Source: Nocardia wallacei
Lineage (GTDB): Bacteria > Actinomycetota > Actinomycetes > Mycobacteriales > Mycobacteriaceae
Length of the DNA stretch: 64,000 nt
NCBI RefSeq assembly: GCF_029869545.1
Contig: NZ_JARWQD010000106.1
Span: forward strand, 1-64,000
Direction: 5' to 3'
A program made the translations under genes and the position numbers. Numbering within the stretch: the stretch's first letter is position 1; the number at the start of each line of letters is the position of its first letter. Under the pieces are notes generated by a model. The model searched no databases. It saw nothing but the letters and a program-made list of their open reading frames with translations, and was not told the DNA's origin. This document shows positions 33,688 to 42,781 of this stretch, piece by piece.

Positions 33688-36600
33688 GTGGTTATTTCGC
33701 ATACAAAGGGTTCGACCCCCTCCGATACCGCCGGGGCAGGGGATGCGCTGCTCCGGTTGGGCAAATACTTCACGCGCGGCGAGGTGTCCGGCGATCTGCG
33801 CAGCGTGCACAAGGTGGGCGGGCGCAGCGCCGACGAGTTCTATCGCGACCGCTGGGCCCACGACAAGGTGGTCCGCTCCACGCACGGGGTGAACTGCACC
33901 GGTTCGTGCTCGTGGAAGATCTACGTCAAGGACGGCGTGATCACCTGGGAGTCCCAGCAGACCGACTATCCCTCCGTCGGCTCCGACAAGCCCGAGTACG
34001 AGCCGCGCGGGTGCCCCCGCGGCGCCTCGTTCTCCTGGTACACGTATTCGCCTGCGCGCGTGCGGTATCCGTATGTGCGCGGCACGCTGCTCGAGATGTA
34101 CCGCGAGGCCAAGGCCGCGGTGAAGGATCCGGTGGCCGCCTGGGAATCGATCGTCGAGGATCCGGAGAAGGCCAGGCGGTACAAGTCGGCCCGCGGCAAG
34201 GGCGGGTTCGTACGCGCCGAATGGTGGGAGGCGGCCGAGATCGCCGCGGCGGCGCACGTCCACACGATCAAGCGCTACGGCCCGGACCGGGTCGCCGGAT
34301 TCTCCCCGATTCCCGCGATGTCGATGGTGTCGCACGCGGTGGGCGCGCGGTTCATCTCGCTGCTGGGCGGGTCGATGCTGTCGTTCTACGACTGGTACGC
34401 GGATCTGCCGGTGGCCTCGCCGCAGGTGTTCGGCGACCAGACCGATGTGCCCGAATCCGCGGACTGGTTCGACGCCGGGTACCTGATCATGTGGGGCTCG
34501 AACGTGCCCGTGACCCGCACCCCCGACGCGCACTACATGACCGAGGCCCGCTACCGCGGCCAGAAGGTGGTCGTGGTCTCCCCCGACTACGCCGACAACA
34601 CCAAGTTCGCCGACGAGTGGGTGGCGGCCCGGCCCGGAACCGATGCGGCCCTTGCCATGTCGATGGGCCACGTGATCCTGAAGGAATTCTTCGTCGACAG
34701 GGCCACGCCCCGATTCCTCGACTACACCAAGCGCTACACCGATCTGCCGTTCCTGATCGCGCTCGACGAGCACGACGGCGGCTGGAATGCCGACGGCGAG
34801 TACAGCGCCCACACCTGGGTGCCCGGAAAGTTCCTCACCGCGGCCGATCTCGGTGACACCGGCGAGGGAGCCGAGCACAAGACGGTGCTGCTCGATGCCG
34901 ACGGCGAGCCCGTGGTCCCGAACGGGGCGCTGGGACACCGCTTCTCCGACTCCGGCGCGGGCAGCTGGAACCTCGATCTCGGGGATGTCGATCCCCTGCT
35001 GACGCTGTACGGCCGCACCGATGACGTTGCGGCCGTGCGGTTGCCTCGCTACGACGGCGAGACCGGTGTGCTCAGCCGGGGCGTGCCGACCAGAATCGTT
35101 GCGGGCAAACGGGTCACGACCGTCTACGACCTGCTCCTCGCCCAGTACGGTGTGGCGCGCGCGGGCCTGCCCGGCCACTGGCCGACCGGGTACGACGATG
35201 CGAACGAGCCCTACACCCCCGCCTGGCAGGAGGCCGTCACCGGCGTCCCCGCGGTGCAGGCGGCGCGCATCGCGCGCGAATTCGCCGACAACGCCGACCG
35301 ATCCGGCGGCCGCTCCATGATCCTGATGGGCGCGGGCACCAACCACTGGTTCCATTCCGATCAGATCTACCGCTCGTTCTTCACCCTCACCCTGCTCACG
35401 GGCTGCCAGGGCGTCAACGGCGGCGGCTGGGCGCATTACGTCGGCCAGGAGAAGTGCCGACCGGTAACCGGCTGGGCCACACTGGCATTCGGCCTGGACT
35501 GGCAGCGCCCGCCGCGGCAGATGCAGGGCACCGTGTTCTGGTATCTGGCCAACGACCAGTGGCGCTATGACCCGTTCACCGCCGAATCCTTCGCCTCCCC
35601 TTTGGGTTCCGGCCGATTCGCCGGGCGCACCGCGGCCGACAATATCGCGCTGGCGTCGCGGCTGGGCTGGATGCCGAGTTATCCGACGCTGAACCGCAAT
35701 CCGCTCGATCTCGTCGACGAGGCCGAGGCGGCGGGCAGGACACCGCAGGAGCACGTGATCGACGGCCTGAAGTCCGGTGAGCTGCGCTTCGCCTGCGAGG
35801 ACCCGGACGCGCCGGAGAACTTCCCGCGCTGCCTGACCGTGTGGCGGGCCAACCTGCTCGGCTCCTCCGGCAAGGGCAACGAGTACTTCCACCGGCACCT
35901 GCTGGGCGCCGACTCCAACCTGCAGACCGGCGAGGCCACCGGAGTCCGCCCGCAGGAACTGGAATGGCGCGAGACCGCGGCCACCGGCAAGCTGGATCTG
36001 CTGCTGTCGCTGGACTTCCGGATGACCTCCACCACGCTGTTCTCCGATATCGTGCTGCCCGCGGCGACCTGGTACGAGAAGCACGACCTGTCCTCCACCG
36101 ATATGCACCCGTTCGTGCACGCGTTCTCCCCCGCCATCTCGCCGCCCTGGGAGGCCAAGACCGACTTCGAGGCGTTCCACCGCATCGCGCGCGGGTTCTC
36201 CTGGCTGGCCGAGAAGCATCTCGGCACGCGCAAGGATCTGGTCGCGGTGCCGCTGCTGCACGATACGGCCGATGCGCTGGCCCAGCCGGGCGGACGGGTG
36301 CTCGACTGGAAGGCCGGGGACTGCGAGCCGATCCCCGGTAGGACGATGCCGAAACTCGTTGTGGTCGAACGAGATTACCCGAAGATCGCGGAGAAGATGG
36401 CCGCCCTCGGGCCGCTGATCGACTCGCTCGGCGTCACCACCAAGGGTGTCACCACCCACCCCGATCCCGAGGTCGAATACCTCGCCGGCGTCAACGGCAC
36501 CGTGGTGTCGGGCGCCGCGCAGGGTCGTCCGTCGCTGGCCAAGGACGTCCATGCGGCGGAGGCCATCCTGGCGCTGTCGGGCACCACCAACGGCCGCCTG

Positions 36601-37425
36601 GCCGTGGAGGGGTTCGAGGCTCTCGAGCGCCGCACCGGCACCAAGCTGGCGGATCTGGCCGCCGAGCACGAGGGCAAGCGGATCACCTTCGCCGACACCC
36701 AGGCCCGGCCCGTCCCGGTGATCACCTCGCCGGAGTGGTCCGGATCCGAGACCGGCGGGCGCCGGTACTCGCCGTTCACCATCAATACCGAGCGGCTCAA
36801 GCCCTGGCACACCCTCACCGGGCGCCAGCACTTCTACCTCGACCACGACTGGATGATCGAACTCGGCGAACAGCTGCCGATCTTCCGGCCGCCGCTGGAT
36901 ATGGCGGCGCTGTTCCGGGAGCCCGACGTCGGGACGGTGAGCGACAGCGGCGTCACGGTACGGTATCTCACCCCGCACTCCAAGTGGTCGATCCACTCGG
37001 CGTATCAGGACAACCTGCACATGCTCACGCTCTCGCGCGGCGGGCAGGCGATCTGGATGTCGGAGAGGGACGCGGCGAAAATCGGTGTCGCCGACAATGA
37101 TTGGATCGAGGCGAGCAACCGCAACGGCATCGTCGTCGCCCGCGCCATCGTCAGCCACCGCATGCCCGAGGGCACGGTGTTCATGTACCACGCCCAGGAC
37201 CGCGCGGTGGACGTCCCGCGCATCGAGGGCACGCCGAACATGAACGGGGCCAAGGGAAAACGCGGCGGCATCCACAACGCGCTGACCCGCATCATGATCA
37301 AGCCCTCACATCTGATCGGCGGCTACGCGCAGCAGTCGTTCGCGATCAACTACCACGGCCCCACCGGAAATCAGCGCGACGAAGTGACCACGATCCGCAA
37401 GCGCAGCCAAGAAGTGGAGTACTGA
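33688..37425 (+). CDS. narG: Respiratory nitrate reductase alpha subunit
   Basis: A 1245-residue molybdopterin (bis-MGD) oxidoreductase that reduces nitrate to nitrite on the cytoplasmic face of the membrane. The FS0 cluster motif HGVNCTGSC (His66, Cys70, Cys74) with a later Cys in RGCPRG, SWKIYVKDG, GGSMLSFYDWYADLPVASPQVFGDQTD (region of the Mo-ligand Asp) and MWGSNVPVTRTPDAH are typical of NarG. Length equals the family norm. GTG at 33688 follows GAAGGGGGC. It heads narGHJI; narH starts one base after its stop. Cofactor could come from the MobA-MoeA fusion in this window. Under low oxygen it supports nitrate respiration; in mycobacteria it is also used for redox balance. Confidence 0.97.
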   Translation: MVISHTKGSTPSDTAGAGDALLRLGKYFTRGEVSGDLRSVHKVGGRSADEFYRDRWAHDKVVRSTHGVNCTGSCSWKIYVKDGVITWESQQTDYPSVGSDKPEYEPRGCPRGASFSWYTYSPARVRYPYVRGTLLEMYREAKAAVKDPVAAWESIVEDPEKARRYKSARGKGGFVRAEWWEAAEIAAAAHVHTIKRYGPDRVAGFSPIPAMSMVSHAVGARFISLLGGSMLSFYDWYADLPVASPQVFGDQTDVPESADWFDAGYLIMWGSNVPVTRTPDAHYMTEARYRGQKVVVVSPDYADNTKFADEWVAARPGTDAALAMSMGHVILKEFFVDRATPRFLDYTKRYTDLPFLIALDEHDGGWNADGEYSAHTWVPGKFLTAADLGDTGEGAEHKTVLLDADGEPVVPNGALGHRFSDSGAGSWNLDLGDVDPLLTLYGRTDDVAAVRLPRYDGETGVLSRGVPTRIVAGKRVTTVYDLLLAQYGVARAGLPGHWPTGYDDANEPYTPAWQEAVTGVPAVQAARIAREFADNADRSGGRSMILMGAGTNHWFHSDQIYRSFFTLTLLTGCQGVNGGGWAHYVGQEKCRPVTGWATLAFGLDWQRPPRQMQGTVFWYLANDQWRYDPFTAESFASPLGSGRFAGRTAADNIALASRLGWMPSYPTLNRNPLDLVDEAEAAGRTPQEHVIDGLKSGELRFACEDPDAPENFPRCLTVWRANLLGSSGKGNEYFHRHLLGADSNLQTGEATGVRPQELEWRETAATGKLDLLLSLDFRMTSTTLFSDIVLPAATWYEKHDLSSTDMHPFVHAFSPAISPPWEAKTDFEAFHRIARGFSWLAEKHLGTRKDLVAVPLLHDTADALAQPGGRVLDWKAGDCEPIPGRTMPKLVVVERDYPKIAEKMAALGPLIDSLGVTTKGVTTHPDPEVEYLAGVNGTVVSGAAQGRPSLAKDVHAAEAILALSGTTNGRLAVEGFEALERRTGTKLADLAAEHEGKRITFADTQARPVPVITSPEWSGSETGGRRYSPFTINTERLKPWHTLTGRQHFYLDHDWMIELGEQLPIFRPPLDMAALFREPDVGTVSDSGVTVRYLTPHSKWSIHSAYQDNLHMLTLSRGGQAIWMSERDAAKIGVADNDWIEASNRNGIVVARAIVSHRMPEGTVFMYHAQDRAVDVPRIEGTPNMNGAKGKRGGIHNALTRIMIKPSHLIGGYAQQSFAINYHGPTGNQRDEVTTIRKRSQEVEY

Positions 37426-37426
37426 C

Positions 37427-39136
37427 ATGCGTGTCATGGCGCAGCTGGCCATGGTGATGAACCTGGACAAGTGCATCGGCTGCCACACCTGCAGCGTCAC
37501 CTGCAAGCAGGCCTGGACCAACCGGTCCGGCACCGAGTACGTGTGGTTCAACAACGTGGAAACCCGTCCCGGGCAAGGCTATCCGCGGCAGTACCAGGAC
37601 CAGGAGAAGTGGAAGGGCGGCTGGAAGCTGGACCGCAGGGGCCGCCTCACCCTGAAGTCCGGATCGCGAATGAAGCGGCTGCTCAACATCTTCGCCAACC
37701 CGGACCTGCCCACGGTGTCGGACTACTACGACCCGTGGAGCTACGACTACGACAATCTGCTCAGCTCCCCGGCCATGGACACCACCCCGGTGGCGCGGCC
37801 GAAATCGCTGATCACCGGCGAGGACACGAAGATCACCTGGGGCGCCAACTGGGACGACGACCTGGGTTCCGGGCCGGAGCAGGTCGGTAGGGATCCGCTG
37901 CTGTCCAAGCTGTCGGACCAGGTCAAGCTCGAATTCGAGCAGACCTTCATGTTCTACCTGCCGCGCATCTGCGAGCACTGCCTCAATCCGTCGTGCGCGG
38001 CGTCGTGCCCGTCCGGCGCGATCTACAAGCGCGCCGAGGACGGCATCGTGCTCGTGGACCAGGACAAGTGCCGCGGCTGGCGGCAGTGCGTCACCGGATG
38101 CCCCTACAAGAAGATCTATTTCAACCACAAGACGGGCAAGGCGGAGAAATGCACCTTCTGCTACCCGCGCGTGGAGGTCGGCATTCCGACCGTGTGCTCG
38201 GAGACCTGCGTCGGGCGGCTGCGCTACATCGGCGTCATGCTCTACGACGCCGACGCGGTGCTGGAGGCGGCGTCGGCGACCGACGACAGGGACCTCTACC
38301 CCGCACAGCTGGGTGTGTTCCTCAATCCCCACGATCCGCGCGTGATCGCGGAGGCCGAACGCGCCGGGATCTCCCCGGAATGGATTCAGGCGGCGCAGGA
38401 TTCGCCGGTCTACAAGCTCATCGTCGACTACCAGATCGCGCTGCCGCTGCATCCGGAGTATCGGACCATGCCGATGGTCTGGTACGTGCCGCCGCTGTCG
38501 CCGGTCGTCGACGTGCTGTCGGAAACGGGACACGACGGCGAGAACGTGGCCAACCTGTTCGGGGCCATCGACGCGCTGCGCATCCCCGTGGAGTACCTCG
38601 CCGAACTGTTCACCGCCGGTGAGGTCGGGCCCGTGCGTGCCGCGCTGCAGCGGCTGGCGGGGATGCGGGCCTTCATGCGCTCGATCAATCTGGGCCAGGA
38701 GCCGGATCTGTCCATTCCGGAATCGGTGCGGCTGGCGCCGGAGGAGATCGAGGCGATGTACCGGCTGCTGGCCATCGCCAAGTACGAGCACCGCTACGTG
38801 ATTCCCAGTGGCGCCACTTCCCGTGCGCACGAACTGGATTCGCTGGCGACCGGCTGCAGCCTCGATGTCGACGGCGGGCCCGGAATGACGGCGTTCGACG
38901 CCATGGACGACAAGTTCCACCTCACCGACACCAACGGCGCGGCACCCGAGGAGAAGTCCTCCCGCGTCAACCTGCTCAACTGGGACGGCAGGTCCACCGA
39001 GGGCCTGCTGCCCTCCCGGAACGGCTCGAACGGCAACGGCCACAACGGTTCCGGTGGGCGATCAGGCCATGGCAACGGCGCGGCGGTGAACGGCTCCGGT
39101 ACGACGATTCCCGAACCGAGCAAGGTCGCGCGATGA
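37427..39136 (+). CDS. narH: Respiratory nitrate reductase beta subunit
   Basis: A 569-residue iron-sulfur electron-transfer subunit linking NarI haem to NarG. Four cluster motifs are clear: CIGCHTCSVTCKQAW, CEHCLNPSCAASCP, CRGWRQCVTGCP (Trp replaces one Cys, as in the 3Fe-4S site) and CTFCYPRVEVGIPTVCSETC. The last ~40 residues are an Asn/Gly/Ser-rich tail (NGSNGNGHNGSGG...) absent from the E. coli protein and probably disordered. ATG at 37427 begins one base after the narG stop. Its stop overlaps narJ by four bases (ATGA). Confidence 0.97.
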   Translation: MRVMAQLAMVMNLDKCIGCHTCSVTCKQAWTNRSGTEYVWFNNVETRPGQGYPRQYQDQEKWKGGWKLDRRGRLTLKSGSRMKRLLNIFANPDLPTVSDYYDPWSYDYDNLLSSPAMDTTPVARPKSLITGEDTKITWGANWDDDLGSGPEQVGRDPLLSKLSDQVKLEFEQTFMFYLPRICEHCLNPSCAASCPSGAIYKRAEDGIVLVDQDKCRGWRQCVTGCPYKKIYFNHKTGKAEKCTFCYPRVEVGIPTVCSETCVGRLRYIGVMLYDADAVLEAASATDDRDLYPAQLGVFLNPHDPRVIAEAERAGISPEWIQAAQDSPVYKLIVDYQIALPLHPEYRTMPMVWYVPPLSPVVDVLSETGHDGENVANLFGAIDALRIPVEYLAELFTAGEVGPVRAALQRLAGMRAFMRSINLGQEPDLSIPESVRLAPEEIEAMYRLLAIAKYEHRYVIPSGATSRAHELDSLATGCSLDVDGGPGMTAFDAMDDKFHLTDTNGAAPEEKSSRVNLLNWDGRSTEGLLPSRNGSNGNGHNGSGGRSGHGNGAAVNGSGTTIPEPSKVAR

Positions 39137-39813
39137 GCCTGCTGAAGATCCGCCGCCGCCCCGAGCCCACCGTGCGGATGTCCGAGCGCGAGCGGCGCAT
39201 CGTGTGGCGCGTCGCGGCGCTGCTGCTCGATTATCCGAGCCGGGAAGCCCTGGCGATGATCGACGACATGGACGGCGCCACAGCCGAACTGCCGGACGAG
39301 GTGCGTCCACACCTGGAGTCCGTCCTGCTGCACCTGCGCAGCACCGAGCCCCTGGCCCTCGCCCAGCAGTACGTCGAGACCTTCGACCTGCGCCGCCGCG
39401 CCAGCCTGCACCTCACCTACTACGCCTACGGCGATACCCGCAAGCGCGGGATGGCGCTGCTCCGGTTCAAGCACGCCTATCGGCACGCGGGCGTCGAGCT
39501 GGGCGACTCCGAACTGCCCGACCACCTGCCCGTGCTGCTGGAGTTCGCCGCCACCGTCGACCCGATCGGCGGCGAACGCCTGCTCGGTGAGCATGTTCCC
39601 GTCCTCGAACTGCTGCGATTGTCGTTGTCCGACAGCGGATCTCCCTATGCGGGCGCGCTGGCCGCGGTCGTGGCGACACTGCCGCCCCTCACCACGGCGG
39701 ACCGCCGCCGCATCGCCGAACTCGCCGCGCAGGGGCCACCCGGGGAAGAGGTGGGCCTGGACCCGTTCGCGATGGATCCCTCGCTGTTCGCCGGATCGGA
39801 AGGCCGCCGATGA
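39133..39813 (+). CDS. narJ: Nitrate reductase assembly chaperone NarJ
   Basis: A 226-residue TorD/NarJ-family chaperone, mostly helical, with the conserved block ETFDLRRRASLHLTYYAYGDTRKRGMALLRFKHAYRHAG. It binds apo-NarG, guides molybdenum cofactor insertion and prevents early membrane docking. Starts within the narH stop (ATGA) and ends within the narI start (ATGA), so the operon is translationally coupled. Confidence 0.95.
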   Translation: MSLLKIRRRPEPTVRMSERERRIVWRVAALLLDYPSREALAMIDDMDGATAELPDEVRPHLESVLLHLRSTEPLALAQQYVETFDLRRRASLHLTYYAYGDTRKRGMALLRFKHAYRHAGVELGDSELPDHLPVLLEFAATVDPIGGERLLGEHVPVLELLRLSLSDSGSPYAGALAAVVATLPPLTTADRRRIAELAAQGPPGEEVGLDPFAMDPSLFAGSEGRR

Positions 39814-40550
39814 CCACCCTGCTCTGGATGACGCTGCCGTACGTGGCCTTCACCTCGTTCCTGCTCGGCCACCTGTGGCGCTACCGCAACGACCAATTCG
39901 GCTGGACCACACGCTCTTCCCAGATCTACGAGTCCCGCCTGCTGCGCCTGGGCAGCCCGCTGTTCCACTTCGGCATGCTCGGCGTCATCGGCGGGCATGT
40001 GCTCGGCGTTCTCATCCCGGAGTCCTGGACCGCGGCGATCGGCATCTCCGAACACCTCTACCACCTGGTCGCGGTGACGGCCGGGACGATCGCCGGGGTC
40101 GCCGTCATCGCCGGTATCGCCATCCTGCTCTACCGCCGCATCACCGTGCCCGCGGTGCGGCAGGCGACCACCACCAACGACAAGGTGATGTACGTGCTGC
40201 TGGCCGGGGCCCTGATCACCGGCCTGCTCAACACCGTCGGCAGCAACCTGCTGTGGGGCAGGCACAACTACCGCGAGACCGTATCCCCGTGGTTCCGTAG
40301 CCTTTTCACACTGCATCCCGAGCCCGACCTGATGGTCGGCACCCCCTGGACCTTCCAGGCGCACGGCCTGATCGTGCTCACCCTGATCGGCATCTGGCCC
40401 TACACCCGCCTGGTCCACATGTTCAGCGCCCCCATCGGCTACCTCGTCCGCCCCTACGTCGTCTACCGCAGCAAGGAACACAACGCCCGCGACAAACGCC
40501 GCTACGCCCGGGCCTGGCAAGCCCCCGCAATCCCCCCGACCCGCCGCTGA
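39810..40550 (+). CDS. narI: Respiratory nitrate reductase gamma subunit, cytochrome b
   Basis: A 246-residue membrane haem protein with five helices. It shows LPYVAFTSFLLGHLWRYRNDQFGWTTRSS, the haem-ligand segments HFGMLGVIGGHVLG and the C-terminal FQAHGLIVLTLIGIWPYTRLVHMFSAP. It takes electrons from menaquinol and passes them to NarH, releasing protons outside. Last gene of the nar operon; a VapBC module follows after 83 bases. No narK-type transporter or narX/L pair is in this window. Confidence 0.96.
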   Translation: MTTLLWMTLPYVAFTSFLLGHLWRYRNDQFGWTTRSSQIYESRLLRLGSPLFHFGMLGVIGGHVLGVLIPESWTAAIGISEHLYHLVAVTAGTIAGVAVIAGIAILLYRRITVPAVRQATTTNDKVMYVLLAGALITGLLNTVGSNLLWGRHNYRETVSPWFRSLFTLHPEPDLMVGTPWTFQAHGLIVLTLIGIWPYTRLVHMFSAPIGYLVRPYVVYRSKEHNARDKRRYARAWQAPAIPPTRR

Positions 40551-40590
40551 CAACCCGGCCCCGAGAGCCTGGAACAACAGCCGGGCGAAT

Positions 40591-40624
40591 TGTGGCTATA
40601 CTTACAGCACCTAATATAGCCACA
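40591..40624. promoter_or_regulatory. vapBC operator: 10-bp inverted repeat
   Basis: Perfect arms TGTGGCTATA (40591-40600) and TATAGCCACA (40615-40624) with a 14-base spacer, ending 9 bases before the antitoxin ATG. The left arm overlaps a good -10 (TATACT, 40597-40602). This is the expected layout for VapB autorepression. Confidence 0.75.
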
Positions 40625-40633
40625 GGAGTAGCC

Positions 40634-40888
40634 ATGCGGATCGGTGTACGCGAGCTGCGAGACGGACTGAGTCGACATTTGGCGAAGGTGCGGGCGGGAC
40701 ACACCGTGACCGTGACCGACCATGGCACGGCGATCGCCCGCATCGTGCCGGTCGACCAGCCGACGACGCTCGAACAACTCATCGCCGAGGGCCGCGTCCG
40801 CGCTGCCACGCGCCGCAAGGGTCGCGCACCCGCGCCGGTCGAGCCGGACGGATCCGTGAGCGATCTCGTTTCCGAGCAGCGTCGGTGA
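40634..40888 (+). CDS. vapB: Type II antitoxin, Phd/YefM-like VapB
   Basis: An 84-residue antitoxin with the Phd/YefM N-terminal DNA-binding fold (MRIGVRELRDGLSRHLAKVRAGHTVTVTDHGTAIARIVPV) and a disordered C-terminal toxin-binding tail. ATG at 40634 has an AGGAG site six bases upstream; an upstream in-frame start at 40592 would run through the operator and is rejected. Translationally coupled to the PIN toxin (4-base overlap) and preceded by an inverted-repeat operator. Confidence 0.9.
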   Translation: MRIGVRELRDGLSRHLAKVRAGHTVTVTDHGTAIARIVPVDQPTTLEQLIAEGRVRAATRRKGRAPAPVEPDGSVSDLVSEQRR

Positions 40889-41316
40889 TCGCTTACTTCG
40901 ACACTTCGGCCTTCGTTCCGCTCTTGATAAGGGAACCGACCACGGCCTTCTGTCAGCGGCTGTGGAACGAGGCCGACAGCGTCGTCAGCTCACGGCTTCT
41001 CTACGTCGAGACGGCCGCAGCGCTCGCACAGGGCCTTCGCCTCGAACGGCTTACCGAGCGTCAGCACACCGACGCCCTTCGGCTACACACCCGCATGTGG
41101 CAGGAGTTCGATGTCGTCGAGGCGGACGAAACGGTGACGGAACGGGCCGCCACCCTCGCCCATGACCTGGCCCTTCGCGGCTACGACGCCGTCCACGTCG
41201 CGTCGGCGGAACGGCTCGACGACCACGATCTCGTCGTAGCCAGCGGTGACCGCAAGCTCCTCGATGCATGCATCAAGCTATGCCTGACTACCGCAGACAC
41301 AAACTCGCAGCCGTAG
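40885..41316 (+). CDS. vapC: PIN-domain toxin VapC
   Basis: A 143-residue PIN-domain ribonuclease. The acidic metal-binding residues are visible: Asp in MIAYFDTSAF (Asp6), Glu in YVETAAAL, and the late Asp pair in LRGYDAVHVASAE and VASGDRKLL. VapC toxins cut tRNA or rRNA when freed from VapB. GTG at 40885 overlaps the antitoxin stop. Just past its stop lies a fragment of a serine/threonine kinase gene, so the module may have been inserted beside or into an older gene. Confidence 0.92.
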   Translation: MIAYFDTSAFVPLLIREPTTAFCQRLWNEADSVVSSRLLYVETAAALAQGLRLERLTERQHTDALRLHTRMWQEFDVVEADETVTERAATLAHDLALRGYDAVHVASAERLDDHDLVVASGDRKLLDACIKLCLTTADTNSQP

Positions 41317-41505
41317 CTGGCGAAGGACCCCGGCGACCGATACGACTCGTGCGGCGAACCCGCCCGCCTGCTCGCCGAGGCACTGCGCGGCATCGATCCC
41401 CGTCCCCTCGCCCACCTGCGGAAACGATTGAACGGGGCGTTCACCAGGAACACCGCGTTCCGGCGGAAACCGGCCCCGGCGCGTAAGAGTTCCGGCACGC
41501 GATAG
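41317..41505 (+). pseudogene. Remnant of a serine/threonine protein kinase C-lobe
   Basis: A 62-codon stretch with no start, preceded in frame by a stop at 41314-41316. It begins LAKDPGDRYDSCGEPARLLAEAL, which matches the end of bacterial PknB-type kinase domains (the usual form is AKDPADRYPSCGE...AL), then a basic tail to a TAG at 41503. No kinase N-lobe or catalytic loop exists upstream. I interpret it as the decayed 3' end of a kinase gene replaced by the VapBC module. Chance similarity cannot be excluded. Confidence 0.55.
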
Positions 41506-41605
41506 GCGAACGCAGGGCTGACCCTGGCCGAATATGCGTAGAGCTATGCTCGACAAGTAACCAAATACGGCTAGTCGACCCGACAACCCCGAACAGGAGG
41601 CTCCC

Positions 41606-42166
41606 GTGACGGCGGTTCGGCTGCTCGTCCTCGGCGCGGTCCGGCGGCACGGCCGCGCGCACGGCTACCAGGTGCGCGCCGACCTGGAGTCCTGGGGCGC
41701 GCACGAATGGGCCCGGGCCACGTCGGGCTCGGTGTATCACGCGTTGAAGTCGCTCACCAAGGACGAGTTGCTGCGCGCGCACGACGCGGCACCGAGCCAG
41801 GCGGGCGGGCCGCCGCGCACGGAATACGAGCTGACCGCGGAGGGCGAGCAGGCCTACCTCGAACTGCTCCGCTCGGCGCTCGCCCGCCGCGACCCGCGCC
41901 TGGACATGCTGGCCGCGGCCGTCGGTTTCATCGACGACCTCCCCCGCGCGGACGCCGTCGCCCTGCTCCGCGACCGGGCCCGTGAGCTGGCCGAATGGCG
42001 CGCGAGCATCACCGCCCACCTGCCACCGGACGCCGACCTCGACACCTGGGGCCCGGTCGGCGAGGTCATCGGCCTGTGGCTCGACACCGCCGACAGCCGC
42101 GCCGCCTGGACCCGGCGCCTGATCGACCGGCTGGAGGGCGGCGCGTTCCGCATGGCCGACGACTGA
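41606..42166 (+). CDS. PadR-family transcriptional regulator
   Basis: A 186-residue regulator: PadR winged helix at residues 1-85 (LLVLGAVRRHGRAHGYQVRADLESWGAHEWARATSGSVYHALKSLTKDELLRAHD...PRTEYELTAEGEQAYLELL) and a helical C-terminal dimerisation domain (Vir_act_alpha_C-like). GTG at 41606 has an AGGAGG site. PadR repressors often control efflux or detoxification genes; the DUF1772 membrane protein 78 bases downstream is the likely target or partner. Confidence 0.9.
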   Translation: MTAVRLLVLGAVRRHGRAHGYQVRADLESWGAHEWARATSGSVYHALKSLTKDELLRAHDAAPSQAGGPPRTEYELTAEGEQAYLELLRSALARRDPRLDMLAAAVGFIDDLPRADAVALLRDRARELAEWRASITAHLPPDADLDTWGPVGEVIGLWLDTADSRAAWTRRLIDRLEGGAFRMADD

Positions 42167-42244
42167 CGCGCCGGTGGACGCTCGCGCATGTCCGAGAGCG
42201 TCGCAGCGATGTCGATTCGCGCCGCCGCCCGGTGTACTTGGTCC

Positions 42245-42751
42245 ATGCAAACGACAAGCACCACCACCCAGACGTTCGGCGCGATCTCCCTCGTGGTGGC
42301 CGCCCTCTCGACCGGCCTGCTGGCCGGGGTCTTCTACGCCTACGCCAGTTCGGTGATGCTGGCGCTGCGGCAGGTCGACGACCGCACCTTCGTGGACGTG
42401 ATGAACCGGATCAACACCGTCATCGTCAACCCGGCCTTCATGTTCAGCTTCCTCGGCTCGATCGTCTTCACGGCCGTGGCGGCGGCGCTGCACCTGCGGG
42501 CGGATCAGCGCACGGTGCTGTGGTGGATCCTGGCCGCGCTGGCGCTCAACGTGATCAGCTTCCTGATCACCTCGGCGGGCAATATCCCGCTGAACAACCA
42601 GCTGGCCGCCGTCACCGACGGCGCCGATCTCGCCGCCCTGCGACAGCAGTTCGAAGGGCCCTGGGTGCGGCTGAACATCCTGCGCGCGCTTGCCAACACC
42701 GGCGCCCTCGGCGTCCTGGCCTGGGCACTGCGGTGCGCGGGCCGCGGGTGA
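42245..42751 (+). CDS. DUF1772 (anthrone oxygenase-like) membrane protein
   Basis: A 168-residue protein with four membrane helices (about residues 12-34, 60-82, 91-112 and 148-166). The family block AGVFYAYASSVMLALRQVDDRTFVDVMNRINTVIVNPAFMFSFLGS and the terminal NIPLNNQLAAV...WVRLNILRALANTGALGVLAWAL define DUF1772. Some fungal and bacterial homologues oxidise anthrones; most are unassigned. Follows the PadR gene and probably forms an operon with it. Confidence 0.85.
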   Translation: MQTTSTTTQTFGAISLVVAALSTGLLAGVFYAYASSVMLALRQVDDRTFVDVMNRINTVIVNPAFMFSFLGSIVFTAVAAALHLRADQRTVLWWILAALALNVISFLITSAGNIPLNNQLAAVTDGADLAALRQQFEGPWVRLNILRALANTGALGVLAWALRCAGRG

Positions 42752-42781
42752 GACATGCTGCGCCCCAGCACATCCGGGCTG

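Noticed and set aside
33608..33892. 94-codon frame overlapping the narG start
   Set aside because: Out-of-frame, no conserved content, and its body lies inside narG.
33643..37275. 1210-codon minus-strand open frame opposite narG
   Set aside because: Mirror of narG codon bias. No recognisable protein; narG cofactor motifs are on the plus strand.
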